Source of the DNA: Penelope pileata
Lineage: Eukaryota; Chordata; Aves; Galliformes; Cracidae
Assembly: GCA_013396635.1 (NCBI GenBank)
Contig: WBMW01003926.1
Span: forward strand, 679,850-743,849
DNA: 64,000 nucleotides
Direction: 5' to 3'
Part shown: piece after piece, positions 1 to 12,021 of the stretch
How positions within the stretch are numbered: position 1 is the first letter of the stretch
Layout of the letters: each line of letters opens with the position of its first letter
Translations under genes and position numbers: made by a program
The notes under the pieces: generated by a model
Seen by the model: the letters and a program-made list of their open reading frames with translations, nothing else
Databases searched by the model: none
Told to the model about the DNA's origin: nothing

Positions 1-756
1 CTGACCACTAATTGCTGCCTGTGAATGGAACAGGACGGTCCCATGCACACCACAGGCTCTGTTCCTCCAGCCACCAGCCCGGCTGCTGACCACTAATTGC
101 TGCCTGTGTGTTTTTGGGGAGCTTTGTGGCTCCTCAGTGGGATGTGCATGGCTGGGGGCAACCTCCAACCTCCCAGTGCCCATCCCACTGCCATCAGCTC
201 GGGGCACGCTGGGTCACCCCCCTCCACAGCTGCTTTTATTAGCGTCACGCAGGAGCCATTACGATACCCAAATTAATTCAGCTCTCGTCAACTAAATCAG
301 CATTGGCTCTGCTAAAATGCAATGTACCAAAGTATCATTTTGTTATCTGTGACCGTCCCTTAAGGAGTTCTTATTTCTGTCCCTCCTGTTTGCTTCTTTT
401 CACCTGGTTTCTGGCTTGTTTTGGAACATATGTGTGGGTGTTCTGGGTGATTTCTGCTGGAAGCAAGGAGCATTTTATGGCTGTTTTGGGCACTCCTGGC
501 TGAGCCGCGTGCCTCTTGGGACCAACAGCTGCAGCATCTCCAATGGGAAGGGCTGGCTGGGAAGGGCTGGCTGCTGTGTGTTACCCAACAGCCCGGTCAC
601 CATGGCCATCGCCTCTTGTAGGAGGGCTCTTGGAGCAGCCCAAGTATCACAGCTTTACAATCAGAGCCTGCTGCCCAACGTGGGAAGCCAGAATGAGAAA
701 CTGATGATCCATCACTGCCACAGCAGAGCTACGAGAGCTGGGGAATGGCAAGGACG

Positions 757-872
757 TCATAGAGCCACAGAATGGTGGAATGGGCTGGGTTGGAAGGGGC
801 CTCAAAGCCCATCCAGTTCCAATCCATGCCATGGGCTGCGTGCCCCCCACCAGATCAGGCTGCCCAGGGCTC
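757..872 (-). repeat. CR1 LINE 3' tail fragment
   Basis: The plus strand reads CACAGAATGGTGGAATGGG and then GGAAGGGGCCTC, followed by a CATCCAGTTCCAA-type run. This is the reverse complement of the avian CR1 3' end. It is strongly 5'-truncated, as is normal for CR1. It lies head-to-head with a plus-oriented CR1 tail about 100 bp downstream. Confidence 0.75.
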
Positions 873-972
873 TGTCTGTAACATGTGAATGATATCTATA
901 TAACATTGTATTTATTGATATGACAATATCTGCAATGTAATTATAAATAATAGTATGTTATACGATGGATGT

Positions 973-1122
973 GTTGGATGCCCCATCCCTGGAGACGTTC
1001 AGGTCAGGCTGGGGGGGCTCTGAGCACCCTGGTGGAGCTGTGGGTGTCCCTGTTCACTGCAGGGAGTGGGACCAGATGACTTCAAAGGGCCTTTCCAACT
1101 CGAACCATTCTGTGATTCTCAA
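973..1122 (+). repeat. CR1 LINE 3' tail fragment
   Basis: The segment begins with a GGAGACGTTCAGG-like CR1 block and ends TTCCAACTCGAACCATTCTG then TGATTCT, the sense-strand CR1 terminus. It is inverted relative to the copy at 757-872, with an AT-rich spacer between them. Confidence 0.75.
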
Positions 1123-2398
1123 CCACAGTGCTATACCATTATACGTATATTTCACATGCTGGATTTTCGGTAGCTCTGTGTGGCTCCGCAGTGGTTGAAG
1201 CCTCCCCCAGTGCCTGCTCAGCTGATGGCTTTTGGCTGCTCAGGGACTCCCAGGTTCTCTGTCCCACCCCACACCTGGCCACGGCTCCAGGAGCTGATGC
1301 ATGGGGGAGGAATGTGGGAGGGAGAGGCTCAGCTCCTCGTCTGGCTCTGTCCTCCTACAGCCTCAGCCGAAGGGAAATTGGGAAATGTGAAGGATGCTGG
1401 GGCCAGCGTTGGGTCCTGAGGGCTCCTGTGCTGGGACACCCAGGGACGTTCATACAGATCCAGCGAGGGCTGGGAGCTAAAAATACAGCCACCAGCATGA
1501 GGGTGAGCCCTAAAAACTTGTTTGTTTGCCCTGGAGATGTGTGCATGCAGCAGATCCGTGCGGTCTTGGCGCTCTCCCCCGGAGAAAGTTGTCTCCCTTA
1601 AGAGCATCCAGATGAAGGATGCAATAGTGTAATTCCTCCACTGCCTCTCTTTGTACAGCTGTTGTATTGTAAATGAAGATAAATTGCTTTTCCTCGGATG
1701 GGAAAATCCAGTGGCGAGCGCTCTCCCAGCCTGGCACGCGTTGGTGATGCTCACAGATGTGATCGGGTGCCCACATGCCATGGAGATCTCCAACCCCACG
1801 CCAAACAGCCAACAATTCCCAATGGGTTTCCCCTGCACCCATTACACTGGTTGAACTGGAAGCAGCGTAGAAGGGAAATGTCAGCCCCATCCCTGCTCGA
1901 CAGCCTGATGTCTGAGCGTGGCTTCACGTGCCCGGTTGCTTTTTTTAAGTGGAATTCCCTGAATCGCGGAAATATCCCCCGAGCCGTGCAGTCCGTGGGG
2001 AACTGCTGCTGTGGTTCCCAAAGCAATCTGAGCCTCCAAAACCAAGAGCAAAACTGTCAAATGAATGTCAAGCATCTGGCTTTGGGAAGACCATAAAAGT
2101 TACAGCCCAGGGCTAAACGTGACAGGCTGCTCGCTGCCCTACCCCACACGCTGCGATCTCTCCTGCAATCCCCTTTTATTGGGCTTTCACCCCTGCTAGC
2201 AGCCTCAAGAGCTGCGCTCGTGCACAGAGGAGGGCAAAGGTCCTGGGATTTCAGAGCCAGTCACGTGCAGGGCAGATAGCAGGAAGGCAGGCCATAAATC
2301 TGAGCGTGCCTCGGCTCCCCGAGAGCATCCCCCGCTGCCCTGGTGTTGCTGTGGTTCAGCTGCAGGAGCTGCCAGCTCGTGGCTGGAATAAAAGCTCT

Positions 2399-2425
2399 TA
2401 ATATATATATATATATATATATATA
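2399..2425. repeat. (TA)n microsatellite
   Basis: About 13 uninterrupted TA units, followed by an A-rich run. It lies in non-coding DNA and is likely length-polymorphic. Confidence 0.95.
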
Positions 2426-2794
2426 AAGAAAAAAAAGTGAAAGGAGTTTGTTTTGCTGCTTTGTGGGGCAGGCTTTGCTGCGGTCACCGTGCCAAGCCGC
2501 GGTGCAGAGTGGCAATGGGGACAGCCCCGAGCGGGGATGCTGAGCAAGGATGAAGGAGATCAGCATTCCTTCCCAGCACCGTGGTCCTCCTGCATCCTGC
2601 ATCCATTTGGGAAACTCCAGAAAAATAATGAGGGCTGGGGCTCTGGCTGCTGATGGGGGTGCCACTGGCACATGTGGGCTGGGGCGGCTTCTGCTGCGGG
2701 CACAGGGCTCTGCCAGCCCCAGGACACTGCTTGCCACCACCTGCACAGCCACTGCTGCCCAGAGAGCAGCCACGCTGAGCCCTGCACCATCCCT

Positions 2795-3192
2795 GACCCC
2801 CTCCCCTTCTGCCTCCTCATCCCCGTCCCATCCCCTTCTGTATTCCTATCCCCATCCCTATTCTTGTCCCCATCCCCACTCCCACCCCTGTTCTCATTCC
2901 ATCCCATCTCCTTCTGCATCCTTATCCCCATTCCCACCCCTTTCTGCATCCCTGTTCCCATTCCCATCTCCATCCCCATCCTTGTCCCCATTCCCATCCC
3001 TGTTCTCATCCAATTCCCATCCCCATCTCTATCCCCATCCTCGTCCCCATTTCCATCTCTATTCTCATGCCATCCTCATCCCCATCCCTGTCCCCATCCT
3101 CATATCTCATCTCTGTCCTCTTCTGTATCCCTGTTCCCATTCCCATCTCCATCCCTATCCTTGTCCCCATCCCATCCCCATCCCTGTCCCTG
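2795..3192. repeat. Degenerate CCCATC/CCTGTT pyrimidine minisatellite
   Basis: About 400 bp built from variants of CCCATCCC, ATTCCCATC and CCTGTTC with almost strand-pure pyrimidines on the plus strand. Stops are rare, so spurious open frames rich in Ser-Pro (plus) or Gly-Met-Glu (minus) run through it. It is low-complexity DNA and not a gene. Confidence 0.9.
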
Positions 3193-3325
3193 CAGGACTC
3201 AGAGCTCTTTCTTACACTGAGCATCAGCACATTTCTCGTTCCCAGCTGCTGTCAACAGCCCCTTCACACGCAAACATCTCCAGCCATGCTTTTCCCAGCA
3301 AGCTCTTCCTGTCTGCTGAATTCAC

Positions 3326-3378
3326 TTTTTTCTTTTTTTTTCTTAATTTTTAGGTTTTTTTTTTTCTTTGCTCTTTGT
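3326..3378. repeat. T-rich tract
   Basis: Two long T runs separated by a short CTTAATTTTTAGG segment. Low-complexity DNA in the gene-poor flank. Confidence 0.85.
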
Positions 3379-3467
3379 TTGTCGGGAGAGGGACCAGATC
3401 AGCACGCAAGAGTGAGCCCCACTGCTTCCTCATCTGCTTCCAAGGGTACCAAACCCACTCGGGATGC

Positions 3468-3614
3468 CATTCCAGTGGGGCAGTCACCATCCCTGGGGGT
3501 GTTCCAGCCCCGTGGAGATGTGGCACTGAGGGACATGGCTCAGTGGGCATGGTGGGGTGGGTGAGGTTGGGCTGGGGGATCTCAGAGGGCTTTTCCAACC
3601 TCAATGACTCCACA
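3468..3614 (+). repeat. CR1 LINE 3' tail fragment
   Basis: The segment contains CATCCCTGGGGGTGTTCCAG, then a GTGGGTGAGGTTGGGCTGGG block, and ends with CTTTTCCAACCTCAATGACT. This is a sense-strand CR1 terminus. A closely related copy in opposite orientation lies at about 4.11-4.27 kb. Confidence 0.7.
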
Positions 3615-4109
3615 GTTGTCCTGGAGCTCCCCACTAGCAGTGCCAGGGCACGCTGGGCACTGGGTTTCCCTTCCTATGGGTGGGAAGGGCAGGAGGGGAC
3701 GGTGTTGGCCGGGACAGATGTGAAATTTCAAAGCAGGCAGAGTTTTGAGCAGAGTTGAAAAGAGCACTGGTGGTGTTTACACGAAGCCATTCCAGAGCTG
3801 TTTGCTTCTGCCTGTGTTTATCCACAGCCATCCGTGCTACTGGAGCGCTGGCCCACAGCTCATTGAGAGCGGTGGAGCTGTCGTGCCGAGTGGGTGTGCG
3901 CATGAGAGAACATTTATTTGTCATGAGCAGCTGCTATTTCCTCCACTAAAGAACTTTTCCATCCAGTTGGGGATGGGAAAAGCTCATCTGCAGCCATGAT
4001 GGCTCTAAGGCAGCCCTGGGGAGCCCTTATCACCCCATGCCCAATCGCTCTCTACATGGCACACGGCCCCATGGCCATGGCATTGGCACCAGCCCCAACC
4101 ATCGCTGTC

Positions 4110-4275
4110 CCATAGAATCACTAAGGTTGGGAAGGACCTCCAAGATCACCAGCTGTCCATCACCACCACCTCCAAGCCCAACCCCACCCACCCCACCATG
4201 CCCACTGAGCCGTGTCCCTCAGTGGCACATCTCCATGGGTCTGGAACACCTCCAGGGACGGTGACTGCCCCTCTC
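4110..4275 (-). repeat. CR1 LINE 3' tail fragment
   Basis: It begins CATAGAATCACTAAGGTTGG and continues through GGAAGGACCTCCAAGATCAC, the reverse complement of a CR1 terminus. It shares with the 3.47-kb copy the blocks complementary to GTGGCACTGAGGGACA and CCTGGGGGTGTTCCAG, so the two form an inverted repeat about 500 bp apart. Confidence 0.75.
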
Positions 4276-5803
4276 CCTGGCAGCTGTCCCAGTGCCTGAT
4301 GGCTCTTTCGAAGAAAGAGATGGAGAAAACCAACCCCAGGAGTGCCGGCACTGCTTTGGAGGCCACTTCCCCCTCCGAGCATCCTCCCGGCGCTCCCCCC
4401 TGCAGTCACAAAATTGCACAACCGGGGGCACCGGGGCCGCTCTTCCCCCAATGCATGGCACCTTCCTGTGCCACTTTCCCCACCAGCAACGGCTGCAACC
4501 GCCCCGTGCCTGGAGCCCATGCATGGAGGGGACCCCGGGAGGCTCCTGATGCCCTGAACGATTTCCCAGCATGAGGGATGCGCTGCAATTCCAAGGGTGA
4601 ACCAGGCAGATGTGCAAAGTTTATAATGAACAACCTCTGCTGGAGCTGAAGCGTGCTGGTGTGGCGCATCCCTTTTGTAAGAGGTTTCCAAGCTTGCATT
4701 CATCATCTGGCTGCTCCCGGAGGAGCTCAGCTCTCCTCAGGCCCCGCCATGGCCCCAGGAACGCTGCCTCCATCTCCACTGGGACCACTGGGGACACGGC
4801 TCCAGGCAGCGAGCAGCATCCCGCTGCTGCTTTCTCTGCTTTTCCCTCTCGGGGTGAGCAGCTCGTGTTTTCTCACATTTTTCTGGAGTCACTCTGTGTT
4901 TTCAGAAGGGAGCACCAAGCCAGGGAGGATTTTTTCACGCGGGTGTGTTTGCTTTGGGCCCTGCCTTCGCACTGCCGTGCTCGCAGCATTTTTCAGATCT
5001 CGTTGGACTGTGTTTTCCCCCTGCTTGGACTTGCTGGAGCCTTGCTGGCAGCAGAAGGGCACGGGGGCAGGACGGGACCGTTTGTCTGCTGGAGGGCAGA
5101 GCTGTGCTGGGAGCAGGGAGGACAGCAGGGAACGGCTCAGCCTTGGTTTTACCCCAGCACTCCGTGCTGGACACATTTTTCTATCAGAGCCATTCTGTCC
5201 TCCCAGCAGGTCCCTATGGGGTCTGTGTCCACACAGTTTTGGGGTCCCCAGCCTTGCAGGTGCCCTCCTCAGAGGTCTCTGATCTCGTGTAAGGGGTAGA
5301 TCCACGATTTCACGTGTTTTGCAAAGGAGTCCTGGAGTCTCCATTCTTGTTGGGGGTCACTGCGAGGTCCCCATCCTCCCAGAGGGTCCGAGACCCTTGC
5401 AGGGTGTTTTTCAGAACAGCCATGCAGCGGGGTGCACAGGGCGATGGCAGGCAGAGGACACAGAGGTGACGGCCAGCAGAGCAGAGCGGTCCTCGCTGCC
5501 GGTGACTCAGTTTCCAGCTAGGACCATGGAGGGATGTTGCTCAAGAAAATTCATGGAAAGCCAGGGAGGCCCAAAGGAAACGGAGAGCAGGAGGGTCATG
5601 TTAAACATTTTTAGCTCATATCCTTAAAAACAGGGATCTATTTCGGAGCATTTGGGAGCAAGGAATGTGGGGCTGGCCGTGCCGGCTCATGCTGAAGGTG
5701 TTCCAAGCCCTGTAGCCTGTCTCCATCCAGACGTTAGCTGGAATTGAGGGAACGTGTCCAAGGATGAGACAAACCAGAGCAGTCCTTCCTGCGTGAGATG
5801 GAT

Positions 5804-6093
5804 GATGTTCAGTGCTGGATGGAGATGTTCAGTGCTGGATGGAGATGTTCAGTGCTGGGATGGAGACGTTCAGTGTTGGATGGAGATGTTCAGTGTTGGA
5901 TGGAGATGTTCAGTGTTGGATGGAGATGTTCAGCGCTGGAGGGAGATGTTCAGTGCTGGATGGAGATGTTCAGCGCTGGATGGAGATGTTCAGTGCTGGA
6001 GGGAGATGTTCAGTGCTGGATGGAGATGTTCAGTGTTGGATGGAGATGTTCAGTGCTGGATGGAGATGTTCAGTGCTGGATGGAGATGTTCAG
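5804..6093. repeat. 20-bp minisatellite, about 15 copies
   Basis: The unit GATGTTCAGTGCTGGATGGA recurs about 15 times at 20-bp spacing, with one 21-bp unit near 5,850. Variants carry single changes (GTGTTGG, GCGCTGG, GGAGGGA). The unit has no stop in any plus frame and 20 is not a multiple of 3. All three plus frames therefore stay open and encode the same cycling 20-residue peptide. I regard these open frames as products of the repeat. Confidence 0.95.
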
Positions 6094-9000
6094 CAGCTGC
6101 CAGCAGCCTGCTTGTCCACCCCAATCTCACCTGAAGCAATCACCACCCTGCAGCAAGAGTGGAGGAAATCAAACCCCTTCATTTTGGGCCAGGCAAAGTA
6201 TTCTTTACCACAAAAAGGAGCCGGGGCGGTGGTGTCCATGTCTCCCAGCTGGGTGTCCCTTCATCCCACACCCCACCAGGCTCTGCCAGTGCCACCAGGA
6301 GGTGGAAGTGGTGGGGACAGCGGGTGTGCTCAGGGCTGGGCTGCAGGCACTGCGAGCACGGGGGAACAGCTGGCAAGAGCCAGCTGGCCCCGCTCCTCCA
6401 GCCTGGCCGGGGAATAGTTGAAGCTTTGCCATCAGGAGCCTGGCTGGGCTGCAAAGCCCTTTCCGTTCCCTGGGAACTGGGCTGCAGAGAGAAAGCAAAA
6501 TGCTGGAGACCTCGTCCCAGCTGGAGCCGAGGGCTGTTGTTTTCAGCACACGAATAATTACGGTGCATGTAATTCTGGTGGTGCGGCTCCGGTCCTGCCC
6601 TGCTCCCAGGGACACCCCTGTTTGCCCAGAAAGCTCCCCAGTTACAAACTGGGAGGAAGGACTGGTGCCCATGGGGATGTACGGGAGAGGTGAGGCCAGG
6701 CACATATCTGTGCTGGGAGATGACCTGGGTCCGAGCAGGGTGGCTGCGGTGGTGACACAGTGCCATGGCCACCAATGTCCCCAGCTCCTGACTCATACCC
6801 AGTTGCCTGGCAAGGACAGCAGTGATGCTGCTGGCTTTCCCTTCACAGACCCTGGGTTTTGCTGTCACAGCCGCACTTTTGGATTTTTCTCCCCCAAACT
6901 GCACTGAGCACATCACCCAGTTAAAGAACCCCCGGGGTAAATCCGAGCTGTGCAGGGAGGAAAACGACCTCGAGACATCTCCCAGGGCTGCTGCCTCCTC
7001 CCTGAGCCCATGGGAGCAGCAATGGGGCCAAGAGAAGTGGGATTCCAAGGATCAGTCCCTTTGGGGTTCTGGGTGACCCCAGGTGCCAGAGCCCCATGGG
7101 TTCGCACACTGTAGGGCTGCACGCTCCTATTTGTTTCATTTTCACTGAGAGCTGTGGGGTCAAGCCACGGTTATGAGCACTCTGGGTGTTATCTGGGCTC
7201 GCGCCCACGCTTGGCAATGGGATGGGTTTCAACACCTCTCTGGAAACCGCGCTCTGCCCCCGGCAGCCAGCACTGTCCTGGGGATAGGAGAGGGGATTTT
7301 AGAAGGAGCAAAACGGGGAAATATGGGGACTGGAGCAGGGCTCCGTGCACGTCATCGCCACCAGGGAAACAGACCCAGATGCCACAGGTGCCTGATGGTG
7401 ACATGCAGCTCTGGCTCAGCCCGAGGCTTTCAGAGCCGGGTGCCTGCAGCAGAGATCTGCAGATAACAGGGGGTGCATCAGGGATGCGGGGACAAGACAC
7501 GGGGTCATCGCAGTGCATGGCAAGGGCAGCACTGGGGCTCTATTGAACCTTCCCAGGGTGGCTCAGCCAAGCACCAAGAAGGGGACGATGCCACCTCCGT
7601 GCTCCCACAGCTCCCAGCCAACAGGGATGTCTGGTGAGGGGCTGGAAATCCCTGCACCTGGGTGGGTGACTCAACGCAGCCCCAGGGAGCCAGCGGGCTG
7701 CCATCAGTGCCCGATGGGAGTGGGGTGAGCCACCCTGCACCTGCACATCTGGCAGCTGCCAACCACACATCTGGCTGCTGTCCTGGCTCCAGCCCACTCT
7801 TGGGCTCAGCGAGATGTTGGTACCCACATGGCAGCACCCATGTATTGATGAAGGTTATTCTGTGCCTCCTGGGGGGTCTGTGGGGATGGAGTGTCTCCAA
7901 AAAGCTCAGCCCTGTGGGTCCTGCACAGTGGCACAGGTAATAAATGGGTGAGTGCTGGCCATGTCCCTGCCCCACCTCTGTCCCCTGGGCTGGGAAGCCC
8001 CAGCTACTGCCCGTGGACGCTGTTCCAGCTTTGCTCCTGAAAACATTTGCAGTTATTTTTGGGCAGTATCTGCCTTCCCAAATATTTGCCTTGGTGTTAG
8101 CACCTGGCCCGCTCGCAGCTGGGCTCCCTCCTCTGCTCAGGGCTGAGCTCTCCCATCGCAGCATCCTCCAGCCACATCCCGGGGGTACCCTGCTCCCAGG
8201 ACCCCGCCTCTCCCCACAGACCCCATCTCCCACCTATGTCCCCCAGGGTGCACACAGGAGCATTTTGGGGGTCACCCATCCTTTTGAAGCTCCCATTCCC
8301 CAGCACAGGTCACTCCCAACGGGCCCAGCTGCTGGAGACAAGACCTCAAGACTGGAAACTCAGCAGAGCCCAAGGAGATGCTGCCTTGTCTCTCCTCCTG
8401 GCAGAACTGCGCATGGAGCAAGGTTGGCACTGGGACATGGCGGGTTTCACCCCCATTGGTGTGCAAGGAGCCACAGTGGCTCATCCATTGCTTTGCCCCC
8501 ATTGGGGGGCCCTGTTTTTCCCCATTCTGGATGCATATGCAAAATGAGGCTGAGTCCAGCCCAGCAGCCTGGGCATCTGCCAGCAGTGAGGAACAAGACT
8601 GAGTGCAGCGATACTGTTATTTGTGTTGCAAGCAAGCCAAGAAATCCATGGCCAACGGAGCCAAGCCCTGTCCCCACCTCTGCTCCATGCTGGACATGGC
8701 CCTCAGGGCTGGGGACCCTTCCAGCACAGCCCAGTGTCTTCCCCCCGGGGGCTGAATCATGGTGTTGCAGCGGCTCTTTCAACACACAGGAGGGATTTGG
8801 CAACCCCGTGGGCTATTAATAGAGCCAGGCTGTTTTCCAAGGGCCCCGTGTTGAGAGGAGAGCAAACTGTAAGGGAGGCGAAGCATGGAGTTTACCTAGG
8901 GAGAGGTCGGGCAAGTGGGGAAATCACTTGTCAGGGAGCAGGAAGCGGAGCGGTGCCCTCTCCTCCCTTATCGCCTCCTGTTCCCGCGCCGGCTCCGCCG

Positions 9001-10676
9001 AGCCAGGAGGGAACAATGAACAATGAGGGCAGTGACATGGCGCCAGGGGACGTGTCACCTCTGCTCTGTGCCCTGTCCCACGGAGCCCCTGAGCTGGGCT
9101 GGTTCTGCCCTTCAGAGAGAAGGCACCACGGAGGGATCTCCATGGGATGGCCCAGTGTGGTTCCTGCTCTTCCAGCACCATCTCCCCTTCTTCTGGCTTC
9201 TCCCACAGGGCGAGGCTCCTGCACGGACACCCGCATCACTCAGCCTGGAGATGGAGTGGGACACCTCAGAGCCATGGATGTAACGCCAGGAGACGCTGGG
9301 ATGCGGCATCTCTCTGTTGGGAAGGGAAAATAGAGGAGGTGTTTCTGGGGGGCTGCTCGTCCTGGCTCCATCCAGACCCCCAGCTCCAGGAGGAAGGAGC
9401 CAGAGGGGACCCAGCCCCTGCCCAGGCTGATCAGGGGACAGACACGAAGCCACTCACGGCAGCTTGCTGTCTCCATCTCTCCCCTGGCCATGATCAGGAG
9501 CACAGCTGTATTTTTAGCAATGGAAGCACCAGGAGCACACCCTGGAAGAAGGAAACCCAGCCCACTCCACAGCCCCCCGTTATCTCCCATCCCAGTTCCA
9601 CCCTGCCCCTGCACCCTCCCTTCCCCAGGGGGACACGAGCACAGCTCCTCTGCCACCTCCAGCCCTGCCAAGACCACGCCAGCTGCTTCCCTCCTCCCGT
9701 CCCTTCCAGTGACCCCAAGGGCACTGGGGCCACAGCCCAAAGCTTTGTGCCACCCTTTTAAAACCAGATGTCCCCAAGTGGGGGCTGAGGGCCCGCCTGC
9801 CTTGTGCCCCTCTGCACCAGGGAGGTTTGAGGGAGCTCCAGCTAGTGGCTCTCCTCCAGCTGCAGCTCCATCAGTGCCAGGAAGGCTGCCATCCTCCTCC
9901 TCCTTCCCCCAGCCCTGCCAGATGCCCGGTCTCCGCGGCACCAGGAACTGATGAGCACAAGTGACACAAGCCAGGCCGCCAGCTCTTGTCCTGGTTCACA
10001 TCCTGGCAGTGCTGGCAGCACGCAGGCACGCGTGTCCTTCCCATGCCCCATCCCCTCCTGCACGCTTCCTCTGGCTGCAGCCTCCTCTTTCGCCGTCCTC
10101 CAGCTCCATTCCCATTGCCCTTCCACCTGGGAGCCCAGCCACGGGGCGAGGCTGACCAGGAGGGTCTGTGGCACTGAGATGGGGATGGGCTGAGAACAGC
10201 TGATTCAGAAAGTTCACCTTCCAGCCGAGGGCTGGGAAGAGCTGCAGTTTGCTTGGAGGGTTGAAAAGCTGCAAGAAGTGACGTGGCTGCTTCCTGCTGT
10301 CCCATAGGGGTCCCATAGCCAAGTCCCCAGGACTTGCTTTCGAGGGGATCAATCTGCTGCCCTCCAGCCAAGCCATGGACCAGGCACAGTTCCTCTAAAT
10401 GCTCTCTAAACATGGGCAAACACAATGCTCATCCTAAATGCTCCCTGCAGCAAGCATCCTTCTTCCCACCCAACACGGATGAGCCAGACCACAGCACACG
10501 GAGCACTTCGTGTTGTGCTGGGCACGGAGTTGCACCATTTTGCTCTCAAACACAATGGCACAATCCTTTTTTACATCATTATTTCATCCTCTGTTCCATC
10601 AGCGGTACCTAAATACCTCGAGAGGCTTCCAAAGAGATGAAGCACACCCAAATGTCAGCCTTTGTCACAGTGCTGA

Positions 10677-10682
10677 AATAAA
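10677..10682 (+). terminator. Orphan AATAAA on the plus strand
   Basis: A canonical polyadenylation hexamer lies about 1.1 kb from the predicted TXNDC16 3' end, in convergent orientation. No plus-strand exon was recognised upstream in the window, so this may be chance or may mark a non-coding transcript or a distal UTR. Confidence 0.2.
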
Positions 10683-11759
10683 GTCCAACCAGAAGAAGGG
10701 TGGGGTATGACCCACAGTCACACCGCGTCTATCAGGAACCTATCAGTGCATCAGCCCTGCGTGCACCTCACCAGCATCATCTCGGGAGGCAGCGACCTGT
10801 GGTTCACCCAAACACACATTTTAGTGTTCAGTGGTTGCACTGAACATCCGTAGGTGCTGGGACACAAAGAAGCTGCAGATATGCACACAGCCCTGCAGTG
10901 GCTGCTGGCTTCCTTCCACTCCTGGTGTGCACGGCGTGCCGGCAGGAATTCCTCTTTCCCAGCCTGGTGGGACTCACCCTGCACCTCGCAGCTTCCTCAG
11001 GCTCACTTTGCTCCAGGCCATAAACACTTGTTGAGTATTTCTTTCCATGCTGCTCCTTCCCCAGAGCCACCACTATTAAAAATATCGTAACACAACACGG
11101 GACGATTCTGCCAGCAAACGAGAGCGTCGTAAGATGCAGACAGCAAGCAGAGTGCTCCCAACATGCAGAACACTCTCTCCCTGTATGTATGTACGTACCC
11201 TGGCACATAGATGCCTTAAAAGGTTTCCTCCACTCCCTAAGTGCCCACAAAAAGACATTTTGTGTTTGAAGAAACAAACAAACCCAAAGCCAGACCCACG
11301 CAACCTGGTGGGGTCCAGGATCCTGCCCCACACCACGCTCACGGTCAGCAGCTCCCCCAGACACAGCAAACAAGCTCCAAGCCACCAGCACCCCCCAGGA
11401 TATCCATTCCCTGAGCCCCCACTGCTCTGAGGCAGCTCCAAGGATCAATGAAGCAGCACTGGGAGAGGCAGCGATGCTTCCAGCCTTAAGGGAGATGTGG
11501 CACTGACCCCTAGTGACAGGCTCCTACCCCGACGCCGCACGGCGAAGGTCCGTGATAGAAAATGACACAGAGCCAAGAGCAGCAGGGATGCAGGAAGGCT
11601 CCTAGTATTGCACAAAACCTGCTGAAGTAAGGGATCCTCCTGCTCTTGCACTCAGCAGCCTTCCTGTAAGCGTGCTTCCATCCCAGACACGCGAGCTCAG
11701 GACATCAGCGGCTCCTCTCGCTGCAGGACAAGCACAGATCAACTGAGGTTGAGTTGGAG

Positions 11760-11765
11760 TTTATT
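11760..11765 (-). terminator. TXNDC16: Distal polyadenylation signal AATAAA for TXNDC16
   Basis: The plus strand reads TTTATT, which is AATAAA on the gene strand, about 1.7 kb beyond the stop codon. The downstream gene-strand DNA is CT-rich. It is the last such hexamer before the gene-poor flank. Confidence 0.5.
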
Positions 11766-12015
11766 GAAGAAACGAGTGCCAAGCCCAACTATCACACTTT
11801 GTCTGCCCAAAGAGGGAGAGTGATGCAGCAGGAGGGAAAGCAGCAGCCAGGTCACCGGGGACAGCGCTGGAAACGAGGCACGTGCAGCTCGTGGGGCACA
11901 GGGTGACCACTCGGTGCTGCAGAGCAGCGATGGGAACCCAGGGAGGATCTGCCTGCACGCTGACCTACTCCATTCCTTGGGAAAATTCACTTGCATGGAA
12001 GACTCTGTACTGCAG

Positions 12016-12021
12016 TTTATT
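12016..12021 (-). terminator. TXNDC16: Proximal polyadenylation signal AATAAA for TXNDC16
   Basis: A second gene-strand AATAAA about 250 bp upstream of the distal one. It is a candidate for alternative polyadenylation. Confidence 0.35.

Larger units (their letters stand above)
1..11739. other. Gene-poor flank downstream of TXNDC16
   Basis: I see no exon here that combines splice sites, codon-like composition and a recognisable domain. Long open frames occur on both strands at once in GC-rich stretches, which points to chance. The content is CR1 tails (near 0.76-1.12, 3.47-3.61 and 4.11-4.27 kb), a TA tract, a pyrimidine minisatellite, a T-rich tract and a 20-bp minisatellite. A 23-bp segment near position 1 recurs about 84 bases on. 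In human the next gene on this side is PTGER2; I looked for its TM6-TM7 exon and did not find it. Confidence 0.6.

Noticed and set aside
2550..3353. 267-codon Ser/Pro-rich plus-strand open frame and its antisense Gly/Met-rich partner
   Set aside because: Both are products of the pyrimidine minisatellite.
4610..5299. 229-codon plus-strand open frame overlapping another of 209 codons
   Set aside because: Several overlapping frames on both strands, no domain and no conserved motif; typical of GC-rich non-coding DNA.
5804..6093. CRISPR-like regular repeat array
   Set aside because: The units are contiguous 20-bp tandem repeats with no unique spacers, in a vertebrate nuclear context.
6179..8819. 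Open frames of 289 codons (-), 242 codons (-) and 291 codons (+)
   Set aside because: They overlap each other on opposite strands, show no recognisable domain and have no splice or promoter context.
1..11739. PTGER2 3' exon expected from human synteny
   Set aside because: No frame with the prostanoid-receptor TM6-TM7 motifs was found on either strand.
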